The translations under genes and the position numbers were made by a program. DNA of 64,000 nt from contig NZ_CP015614.1 in NCBI RefSeq assembly GCF_000635915.2, forward strand, positions 1,719,501-1,783,500. The letters are read 5' to 3'. The notes beneath the pieces were generated by a model. That model saw nothing but the letters and a program-made list of their open reading frames with translations, searched no databases and was not told the DNA's origin. Source of the DNA: Brevundimonas naejangsanensis (GTDB lineage: Bacteria; Pseudomonadota; Alphaproteobacteria; Caulobacterales; Caulobacteraceae). Below, piece by piece: positions 54,009 to 60,790 of the stretch (position 1 is its first letter; each line of letters opens with the position of its first letter).

Positions 54009-54980
54009 ATGCAGGCCATAGAGATCGAGAACGGACGCGGCCCGGCCGACGCCCTGCGCCTGACGACGCGCCCCCTGCCCGTTCCGGCCCCCGGCGAGAT
54101 CCTCATCCGTGTGCGGGCGGCGGGGGTCAACCGCCCGGACATCGTCCAGCGAGAGGGCCGCTATCCGCCTCCGCCGGGCGCTTCGGACATTCTGGGGCTA
54201 GAGGTTGCGGGCGAGGTCGAGGCCGTCGGCGAAGGCGTGACCCGCTGGGCGATCGGCGACCGGGTCTGCGCCCTGCTGGGCGGCGGCGGATATGCGCAAT
54301 ACGCCGTGGTCGACGCCCGCCACGCCCTTCCGATTCCCGACGGCCTCGACTTCGTGCAGGCCGCCGCCCTGCCCGAGACCGCCTTCACCGTCTTCGCCAA
54401 CATCTTCGAGGGCGGCGGGCTGGAGGCGGGCGAGACCCTGCTGCTCCACGGCGCGACCAGCGGCATCGGCGTCATGGCCATCCAGATGGCCAAGGCGGCC
54501 GGCGGCCGCGTCATCGCCACCTCGCGGGGCGCGGCCAAGGCCGAGGCCGCCCGCGCCCTGGGCGCCGACGTCAGTCTGGACGCGACGGCGCAGGATCTGG
54601 CGGCCGCCATTCAGGACGCGGGCGGCGCTGACGTGGTGCTGGACATGGTCGGGGCCGCCTATGCCGAGCTGAACCTGAACGCCCTGAAGCCCGGCGGGCG
54701 CTGGGTGGTGATCGCCGCCCTCACCGGCGCCAAGGCCGAGGTCGATCTGATGCGGATCATGCTGAAGCGGATCGTACTGACCGGCTCGACCCTGCGCAGC
54801 CGCCCCGCCGATGAAAAGGCCCGACTGGCCGCCGCCGTCGAGGCGACTGTCTGGCCGTGGGTCGCATCCGGCGCCGTCAAGGCGCAGGTCGAGGCGACCT
54901 TCCCCCTGGCCGAGGCCGCCGCCGCCCACGCTCACCTGGAAGCGGGCGCCCACGTCGGCAAGGTCGTGCTGCTGCCCTGA
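54009..54980 (+). CDS. NAD(P)H quinone oxidoreductase family protein
   Basis: A 323-residue zinc-free medium-chain reductase like QOR/PIG3. VRAAGVNRPDIVQREGRYPP, GLEVAGEVEAVGEGVTRWAI and the Rossmann region LLLHGATSGIGVMAIQMAKA are clear. The end, HLEAGAHVGKVVLL, fits. It likely reduces quinones with NADPH. The ATG at 54009 matches the family start (MQAIEI). Confidence 0.92.
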   Translation: MQAIEIENGRGPADALRLTTRPLPVPAPGEILIRVRAAGVNRPDIVQREGRYPPPPGASDILGLEVAGEVEAVGEGVTRWAIGDRVCALLGGGGYAQYAVVDARHALPIPDGLDFVQAAALPETAFTVFANIFEGGGLEAGETLLLHGATSGIGVMAIQMAKAAGGRVIATSRGAAKAEAARALGADVSLDATAQDLAAAIQDAGGADVVLDMVGAAYAELNLNALKPGGRWVVIAALTGAKAEVDLMRIMLKRIVLTGSTLRSRPADEKARLAAAVEATVWPWVASGAVKAQVEATFPLAEAAAAHAHLEAGAHVGKVVLLP

Positions 54981-54990
54981 TCAACGAAAA

Positions 54991-55016
54991 GGGCGGGAAG
55001 CCGAAGCCTCCCGCCC
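54991..55016. terminator. Bidirectional hairpin between convergent genes
   Basis: GGGCGGGA pairs with TCCCGCCC over 8 bp around a 10-nt loop, flanked by AAAA on the left and TAAT on the right. It serves the reductase gene and, from the other side, the crystallin gene. Confidence 0.6.
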
Positions 55017-55040
55017 TAATCGTCAAACCGTCGCCACGGC

Positions 55041-55685
55041 TTACCAGCGGCCGCCGCTGCGGGCCGGACGCAGGGACGAGATCTTGTCGTTCAGGCCCGT
55101 ATTGCGCAGGTCGCGGAGATCGCCGCGCACGACCTCGCAGCGCCCGCGATAATTGGCGTCTTCACAGACTTCCCAGCTTCCACGCGACAGGCGGATCGAG
55201 CTGATCGCGTCGTTCATGCCCAGGTTGCGCAGGTTCGGAACTTCGTCGCGGAAGCTCATCGACTGGCCGCGATAATTGGCGTCGCGATAGACGGTGATCG
55301 AGGATTGGTTCCAGCCGCCGCCCTGACCGGGGCGATTGTCATCCCAGCCGCCGCCGGGACGGTTCGGCCGATTGGGACGGCCGGGGCGGTTGTCTTCATA
55401 GTCGCCGCGATGGTTGTAGCAAACCAGCAGGCCGTTATCGTTGCCGATGTCGCTGCTGGAGCACCGCGCCAACTCGATCGAGGTCTCGCGCACATTGCCG
55501 TTGCGGTCGCGACAGTCCGCGTACAGCCGGCCCTGATTCACATAGGAGCCGGTGCAGCTCTGCGCATAGGAGCCGCGCGGCGCGCCACGGGCCTGAACCT
55601 GCGCTTCAGCCGTCCCGACGTTGACGACGGAGAAGCCGCCCGCCGCCATGACTAAACCTGCCGCTGCAACCACGAACTTCTTCAT
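55041..55685 (-). CDS. Secreted CVNH plus beta/gamma-crystallin protein
   Basis: A 214-residue exported protein (signal 1-28, ending AEA-QV). Residues about 38-90 match a cyanovirin-N homology domain: GSYAQSCTGSYVNQGRLYAD, RETSIELARCSSSDIGNDNG. A Gly/Arg/Pro/Asn linker follows (91-126). Residues 128-208 form a beta/gamma-crystallin domain of two Greek keys, ITVYRDANYRGQSMSF and WEVCEDANYRGRCEVV, each ending in the calcium motif N-D-x-x-S-S (NDAISS, NDKISS). I infer carbohydrate binding plus calcium binding in the periplasm or outside. Family names are from memory of motifs. Confidence 0.8.
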   Translation of the reverse strand: MKKFVVAAAGLVMAAGGFSVVNVGTAEAQVQARGAPRGSYAQSCTGSYVNQGRLYADCRDRNGNVRETSIELARCSSSDIGNDNGLLVCYNHRGDYEDNRPGRPNRPNRPGGGWDDNRPGQGGGWNQSSITVYRDANYRGQSMSFRDEVPNLRNLGMNDAISSIRLSRGSWEVCEDANYRGRCEVVRGDLRDLRNTGLNDKISSLRPARSGGRW

Positions 55686-55740
55686 GACACGGTCTCCTTA
55701 GAGGTTCTCTTCCGGCGCATAACGCGCCCTGGGTCCGAAT

Positions 55741-55760
55741 GTTCATCATCACAGATGAAC
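55741..55760. promoter_or_regulatory. Inverted repeat between divergent genes
   Basis: GTTCATC and GATGAAC are perfect 7-bp arms around ATCACA. It lies 55 bp upstream of the crystallin gene and 136 bp upstream of trcR. It could be an operator; the binding protein is unknown. Confidence 0.4.
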
Positions 55761-55896
55761 CTTTGCTGTATGGCGACGACAGACGACGTTTTCATTTGCC
55801 GCGAAATCCCCTATATGTGGGCTATCGCGCCCGGCCGAAAAGGTCGGGCGCCGTCGATTCAAACGCCCGTTTTTCGGGCCGCAACCGCCGGGATCC

Positions 55897-56568
55897 ATGC
55901 CCATGACCGACATCCTGATGCCTAAGGCCACCGCGGTCTGGCTGGTGGACAACACCTCGCTCTCGTTCGAGCAGATCGCCGACTTCTGCGGCCTGCACCC
56001 GCTTGAGGTGCGCGGCATCGCCGACGGCGACGTGGCGCGCGACATTCGCGGCGCCGATCCCATCGTCAACGGCCAGCTGACCCGCGAAGAGCTGGACAAG
56101 GCTCAGAACGACGAAAACTACCGCATGAAGGCCGTGGTCAGCCGCCACGCCGAACTGCTGAAGCCGGCCAAGTCGGGGCCGAAGTATACGCCGGTCTCGC
56201 GTCGTCAGGATCGCCCGGACGCCATCATGTGGTTCGTCCGCAACCACCCCGAAGTGACCGACGCCCAGATCGCCAAGCTGCTGGGCACGACCAAGGCCAC
56301 GATCGAGAGCGTGCGCAACCGCACCCACTGGAACTCGGCCAACATCAAGCCGGTCGATCCGGTGACCCTGGGCCTGACCGGCCAGCTGCAACTGGACGAA
56401 GTGGTCCGCAAGGCCGCCGACAAGAAGGCCAAGGACGACGCCAAGAACGGCGTCCTGCAACCCATCGAGGCCGAGCCCGAACCGGAAGCCGCCGTCGAAG
56501 ACGCCGAAGAAGAATACGGCATGGGCGCCGAGCCCACCGCCGAATCGGTGTTCGGCTCGCGCGACTGA
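55897..56568 (+). CDS. trcR: Cell-cycle transcriptional regulator TrcR type (DUF1013)
   Basis: A 223-residue DUF1013 protein: LMPKATAVWLVDNTSLSFEQ, then IADFCGLHPLEVRGIADGDV and the second helix-turn-helix-like part EVTDAQIAKLLGTTKATIES, then VRNRTHWNSANIKPVDP. The C-terminal 50 residues are acidic and disordered. It is conserved across alphaproteobacteria and named TrcR in current annotation. Start may be Met1 or Met3. A strong hairpin follows. Confidence 0.88.
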   Translation: MPMTDILMPKATAVWLVDNTSLSFEQIADFCGLHPLEVRGIADGDVARDIRGADPIVNGQLTREELDKAQNDENYRMKAVVSRHAELLKPAKSGPKYTPVSRRQDRPDAIMWFVRNHPEVTDAQIAKLLGTTKATIESVRNRTHWNSANIKPVDPVTLGLTGQLQLDEVVRKAADKKAKDDAKNGVLQPIEAEPEPEAAVEDAEEEYGMGAEPTAESVFGSRD

Positions 56569-56595
56569 TCCCTTCGATCCGCCGAACGATACAAA

Positions 56596-56627
56596 ACGGC
56601 CCCGGAAGAGCGATCTTCCGGGGCCGT
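56596..56627. terminator. Strong bidirectional hairpin after trcR
   Basis: ACGGCCCCGGAAGA pairs perfectly with TCTTCCGGGGCCGT over 14 bp around a GCGA tetraloop. It separates trcR from the convergent DUF465 gene; the T-run is better on the minus strand (TTTTG). Confidence 0.78.
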
Positions 56628-56652
56628 CGTCATTTTCAGATGGGAAGCGGCG

Positions 56653-56826
56653 TCAGCAGGCGCGGGCTTCCAGGCTGTTGATCTCTTCCTTAAGTCGCAA
56701 CTTTCGCTGCTTCATCTCCCTGAGGTGTATCGGGTCCGCGGAGGGGCGGCGCATCTCCTGCTGGATGGTCTCATCCAGCGACCGATGCCGATTACCCAGT
56801 TCGCGAATACGAGCCTCGATGGTCAT
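56653..56826 (-). CDS. DUF465 (YdcH-like) small protein
   Basis: A 57-residue helical-hairpin protein: IRELGNRHRSLDETIQQEMR, then HLREMKQRKLRLKEEINSLE, the DUF465 pattern. The ATG at 56826 has GGAGG 8 nt upstream; longer frames are less likely. Function is unknown. A related gene is at 58062. Confidence 0.85.
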   Translation of the reverse strand: MTIEARIRELGNRHRSLDETIQQEMRRPSADPIHLREMKQRKLRLKEEINSLEARAC

Positions 56827-56940
56827 GGCTTGCGCCTCCATGTGTAAGGGACCACTACACTGAGCGCCCGGTTTGGCGGGGTGTGGAATCACATTGCGGT
56901 GACCCTCGCCGCTCCGGACACGGACAGGTTGGAGGCGAAT

Positions 56941-57558
56941 TTGGCCGATGTTGTGAACTCGGCCGTTGGGGCGGCGGCGCCCTCTCGGCTAGTCGTTGGA
57001 ATCTCTGGCGCTTCCGGCGTCGTCTATGGCGCGCGCGTGCTGGACGCCCTGCGCGAACTGGGCGTCGAGAGCCATCTGGTCGTCACCCGCGCCGCCCTGC
57101 TCACTTTGTCGCAGGAGACCGATCTCACTCCAGACGAGCTGACCGGCAAGGCCGATGTGGTCCATCGGCTGAACGACGTGGGCGCGACCATCTCCTCCGG
57201 GTCCTTCCGAACCCTGGGCATGATCGTCGCGCCCTGCTCGGTGCGGACGATGAGCGAGATCGCCACGGGCGTGACCTCCACCCTTTTAACCCGCGCCGCC
57301 GATGTCGTGCTGAAAGAGCGCCGCCCTCTGGTGCTGATGGTGCGCGAGACGCCGCTGCACCTGGGCCACCTGCGCACCATGACGGCGCTGGCCGAGATGG
57401 GCGCCGTCATCGCCCCGCCCCTGCCCGCCTTCTACGCCCGGCCCGAAAGCCTGGAGCAGATGGTCGACCAGTCGGTCGGCCGGGCGCTGGACGTCTTCGG
57501 CCTGGACTGGGCGCCGGTGCGGCGCTGGGAAGGGCTGAAGGGCGGGGCCGGGGCATGA
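56941..57558 (+). CDS. ubiX: Flavin prenyltransferase UbiX
   Basis: A 205-residue enzyme that prenylates FMN for the UbiD decarboxylase in ubiquinone synthesis. LVVGISGASGVVYGARVLDA is the FMN-binding start; ISSGSFRTLGMIVAPCSVRT, LLTRAADVVLKERRPLVLMV and RETPLHLGHL are conserved. I chose the TTG at 56941 because GGAGG lies 5 nt before it; a GTG at 56881 without such a site would give 225 residues. The stop overlaps the next gene as ATGA. Confidence 0.9.
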   Translation: MADVVNSAVGAAAPSRLVVGISGASGVVYGARVLDALRELGVESHLVVTRAALLTLSQETDLTPDELTGKADVVHRLNDVGATISSGSFRTLGMIVAPCSVRTMSEIATGVTSTLLTRAADVVLKERRPLVLMVRETPLHLGHLRTMTALAEMGAVIAPPLPAFYARPESLEQMVDQSVGRALDVFGLDWAPVRRWEGLKGGAGA

Positions 57559-58025
57559 GCGACGACCTGTGGACCTGGGCCTGCGCCGCCTATGCCGCGC
57601 CGGGCGTGAGCGAGGCTTGCCTGTCGCTGCAGGACTATCACGAGCAGAACGTGCCCCTGCTGCTGTGGGCGGCGTGGACGGCCGTCACCGGCCGTCGCCC
57701 TGACGAGGAGACGATCGAGGCCGGCTGTGACACGGCGCGCGCCTGGCACACCACGACCATAGCGCCGCTGCGCGCGGTGCGTCGCACCTTGAAAGGGCCG
57801 GTGCCGGACCTTGAAACCGACGCTCGTCTGGCGGTGCGCGCACAGGTTAAGGCCGCCGAACTGGCCGCCGAGCGCCATCTGCTGGAAGGCCTGCAGAGCC
57901 TGTCCCCCGCCCCTTCCGGCCCTGCGCGCCCTGCCGTGGACGCCATGGCTGATGCGGCGCGCCTGTGGGACCGCGTGGTGCCGCGACCAGGGTTGAGAAC
58001 CCTGGCCGACCTGCTTCCGAGCTGA
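57555..58025 (+). CDS. TIGR02444 (DUF2390) family protein
   Basis: A 156-residue protein: MSDDLWTWACAAYAAPGVSE, CLSLQDYHEQNVPLLLWAAW and the later RHLLEGLQSL region match the TIGR02444/DUF2390 family of unknown function. It overlaps ubiX by 4 nt, so it is co-translated with it. Confidence 0.82.
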   Translation: MSDDLWTWACAAYAAPGVSEACLSLQDYHEQNVPLLLWAAWTAVTGRRPDEETIEAGCDTARAWHTTTIAPLRAVRRTLKGPVPDLETDARLAVRAQVKAAELAAERHLLEGLQSLSPAPSGPARPAVDAMADAARLWDRVVPRPGLRTLADLLPS

Positions 58026-58061
58026 CCCCGGCTCAGCTATAACCACCTAGTCCGGGGCCCG

Positions 58062-58289
58062 ATGATGAACGACGACGAACCTTACCTGTCCGAAGAAGAC
58101 GAGGCGCTGCGCGCCGAGCTGGCCCGCCTGCTGCAGGAGCACGCCGACCTGGACGCTTCTATCGAGGCGCTGGGCCATATGCCTGCGCCCGATCAGCTGA
58201 TGATCGCCCGGCTCAAGCGCAAGAAGCTGGCCCTGCGCGACGATATCGTGAAGCTGCAGGATCAGATCCTGCCCGACATCATCGCCTAG
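58062..58289 (+). CDS. DUF465 (YdcH-like) small protein, second copy
   Basis: A 75-residue protein with the DUF465 helical hairpin: ELARLLQEHADLDASIEALG, then QLMIARLKRKKLALRDDIVK. It is 36 bp after the DUF2390 gene; the start may be the first or second ATG. Its stop overlaps the stop of the convergent Lrp gene by 4 nt. Function is unknown. Confidence 0.87.
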   Translation: MMNDDEPYLSEEDEALRAELARLLQEHADLDASIEALGHMPAPDQLMIARLKRKKLALRDDIVKLQDQILPDIIA

Positions 58290-58759
58290 AGCGGCAGGAC
58301 CGAAGTGTCCTTGACCTCTTCCATGACGGCGTAGGTCCGCGTTTCGCGCACGCCTGGCATGGTGATCAGGGTGTCGGCCAGGAAGACGCGATAGGCCGCC
58401 ATGTCCTTCATCCGCACCTTGACCAGATAGTCGAAGCCGCCGGCGACCATGTGGCACTCCAGCACCTCGGGCGAGCGCCGGATGCGGTCTGCGAACTGAT
58501 CGAAAATGTCCGAGGTCGTGCGGTCCAGCAGCACCTCGATGAAGATCAGCAGTTCCCGCTCGGCGAACTTCGGATCGATCAGCGCCGTATAGCCGACGAT
58601 CACGCCCCGCTCTCGCAGGCGGCGAACCCGTTCAAAGCACGACGACGCCGACATGTTGCAGGCGGACGCCAGGTCCTGGTTGGTGATGCGGCCATCCTGC
58701 TGCAACACCCTCAGGATTCGGCGATCCGCGTCATCCAACTTGTAATCCGCTGTGTTCAT
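58286..58759 (-). CDS. Lrp/AsnC family transcriptional regulator
   Basis: A 157-residue regulator: LDDADRRILRVLQQDGRITN, then QDLASACNMSASSCFERVRR at the helix-turn-helix, and a RAM ligand-binding domain (VLECHMVAGGFDYLVKVRMK, MPGVRETRTYAVMEEVKDTS). It senses amino acids in known members. The ATG at 58759 has GGGGGAG 6 nt upstream, so it is preferred over 58780. Confidence 0.93.
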   Translation of the reverse strand: MNTADYKLDDADRRILRVLQQDGRITNQDLASACNMSASSCFERVRRLRERGVIVGYTALIDPKFAERELLIFIEVLLDRTTSDIFDQFADRIRRSPEVLECHMVAGGFDYLVKVRMKDMAAYRVFLADTLITMPGVRETRTYAVMEEVKDTSVLPL

Positions 58760-58901
58760 GCGCGGCTCCCCCTTACGCATCTACCCTACTCCGACTTTGT
58801 CAAACCGCCTGCTGATCCGCAATGGATCAGCAGGCGGTGGAGACCAACGACCTGGGAGAAAATCGTCGGCCAGAACGATCGCCCGTCAGAAAAACGGCCG
58901 T

Positions 58902-60701
58902 CTACTCGGCGCGGCGAGCCCCGGCCGCCTGTTTGCTCTGGGCGATGAATGCCTCCATCTCGGCGGTCATGGCCGGAATGGTGGCGACGCCCAGCGCCAG
59001 CAGGTGATCGTGGAACGCCTTGATATCGAAGTTCGCGCCCAACTCGGCCTCGGCATGACGGCGCAGGCGCACGATTTCAATCTCGCCCAGCTTGTAGGCC
59101 AGGGCCTGCCCGGGCCAGGTGATGTAACGGTCGATCTCGGTGCCGACCTCATGGTCCGAAAGGGCCGTGTTGCCGCTCAGGAAGGTGATGGCCTGGTCGC
59201 GGGTCCAGCCCTTGGAATGCAGGCCGGTATCGATCACCAGGCGCGCCGCGCGCCACATCTCGTAGTTCAGGCGTCCGAAATCCTCATAGGCGTCTTCATA
59301 GATGCCCATCTCGACGGCCAGTTTTTCCGTGTAGAGCGCCCAGCCCTCCCCGAAGGCGGAGATCCCCGCCTGCGAACGCCATTCCGGCAGTTCGGCGTGC
59401 TCGCGACGCAGGACGCCGTGCCAGGCGTGGCCAGGGTTGCACTCGTGCACCGTCAGGGCCGGGATATTGTAGCGCGGCCGCGAGGGCAGGTCATAGGTGT
59501 TCAGCAAGCACGCGCCATTGCCGCCGCGGCCCGCCGTATAGAAGGGCGCGATGGCCGGCGGGACCGGGATCAGGCTGAAGGTGTCGCGCGGCTTCAGGTT
59601 GAAATACTGCCCCATCTTGCCGTCGACCTTCTTGATCACCCAGGCGCCGTGCCACAGCAGATGCTCGGGCTTGTCGTACTGGAACTGGCGATCGGTCTTC
59701 AGGAAGGTGAGGAACTCGGCGAAGCTGCCGGTCCAGCCGGTGCTGCGCATCACCGCTTCCATCTCGGCGCGGATTCGGGCGACCTCGGCGCGGCCGATCT
59801 GATGGATCTGGTCCGGCGTCAGGTTGACGCTGGTGTATTGGCGAATCTGCGTCTGATAGAAGTCGTCGCCGTTCGGCAGACGGTTAGCGCCCAGGGTGTC
59901 GCGCGCGCCCGGCACATATTCGTCACGGATAAAGCTGAGCAGGGTGCGGTGCGCGGGCACGACCTGCTGCTGGATCACCTGGACAGCCTCGGCGCGCAGG
60001 CGCTGCCTGTCTGCCTCCGAAATCGTCGACGGCATGTCGATGAAGGGCTTGTAGATCGGGTTGGCTTGCGGATCCGTCGGCTCTGTCACGGCCAGGATGG
60101 AGACGTCCCGTCCGACCAGCGAAGCCTTGGGCTGGGTGAAGCCGCGCGCCAGTCCGGCGCGCATATTGGCGATCTGCTGGTCGAAATAGCGCGGCGTGTC
60201 GCGCAGCTGGGACAGGTAGCGGTCATAGTCCTCCACCGAAGTGAAGGTCTGGTTCGCCATGCCCGAGATCGAGGACCAGAACGAGCTGTCCGAGTTGAAG
60301 GGCATCTCGTACAGGCGATGGCGGCCGTCATCGACGAAGTTGTCGATCTGATGCTTGTAGACGGCGTAGTTGGTGCGCTCGGACGGCGACAGCTGATCCG
60401 GCGAAATGGCGTTCAAGCGACGCTGGATTTCGGTCCAATAGGCCAGGCGGCGCTGCTGGGTGGCGGCGCTGACGTCCGGCAGATTGGTCGGTTTGGCAGC
60501 GCGAGACGGAATCTCATTCCGGCGCCAGGCGTATTCCTCGTCGGCGATGGCGCGGAATTGGGCGTCAAGGGCGCTGGCGGTCGTCGCCGTGGCCGTGGCG
60601 GGCGCCGAGGCCGATGCCGCCGACGCCGTCGTCGGCAGGGCGGCGAGCGCCAGAACGCCCGCCGCGGCGGCGATGGCGCTATATGCGGTCAGGGTCTTCA
60701 T
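58902..60701 (-). CDS. DUF885 family exported protein (putative metallopeptidase-like)
   Basis: A 599-residue exported protein (signal ending TASA-AS, followed by an Ala/Thr-rich stretch). It matches DUF885: MPFNSDSSFWSSISGMANQT, LTVHECNPGHAWHGVLRREH and ISAFGEGWALYTEKLAVEMG. The family's His-Glu motif normally reads HEAxPGHH; here it is HECNPGHA, with the late EGWALY Glu kept. A peptidase role is likely but not shown. It lies downstream of the TonB-dependent receptor in the same direction, behind a terminator. Confidence 0.85.
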   Translation of the reverse strand: MKTLTAYSAIAAAAGVLALAALPTTASAASASAPATATATTASALDAQFRAIADEEYAWRRNEIPSRAAKPTNLPDVSAATQQRRLAYWTEIQRRLNAISPDQLSPSERTNYAVYKHQIDNFVDDGRHRLYEMPFNSDSSFWSSISGMANQTFTSVEDYDRYLSQLRDTPRYFDQQIANMRAGLARGFTQPKASLVGRDVSILAVTEPTDPQANPIYKPFIDMPSTISEADRQRLRAEAVQVIQQQVVPAHRTLLSFIRDEYVPGARDTLGANRLPNGDDFYQTQIRQYTSVNLTPDQIHQIGRAEVARIRAEMEAVMRSTGWTGSFAEFLTFLKTDRQFQYDKPEHLLWHGAWVIKKVDGKMGQYFNLKPRDTFSLIPVPPAIAPFYTAGRGGNGACLLNTYDLPSRPRYNIPALTVHECNPGHAWHGVLRREHAELPEWRSQAGISAFGEGWALYTEKLAVEMGIYEDAYEDFGRLNYEMWRAARLVIDTGLHSKGWTRDQAITFLSGNTALSDHEVGTEIDRYITWPGQALAYKLGEIEIVRLRRHAEAELGANFDIKAFHDHLLALGVATIPAMTAEMEAFIAQSKQAAGARRAE

Positions 60702-60751
60702 CAGTTTCTCCCCTTTGTCGTGGGGACGCCCCCTCGAGGCCCCCAGCGTGA

Positions 60752-60777
60752 AAAGCCGCCCGTCGCCGGGCGGCTTT
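60752..60777 (-). terminator. Rho-independent terminator after the TonB-dependent receptor gene
   Basis: AAAGCCGCCCG pairs perfectly with CGGGCGGCTTT over 11 bp with a 4-nt loop. On the minus strand the stem ends in TTTT. It is 13 bp after the receptor stop. Confidence 0.78.
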
Positions 60778-60790
60778 CCCTAGTTGCGGA

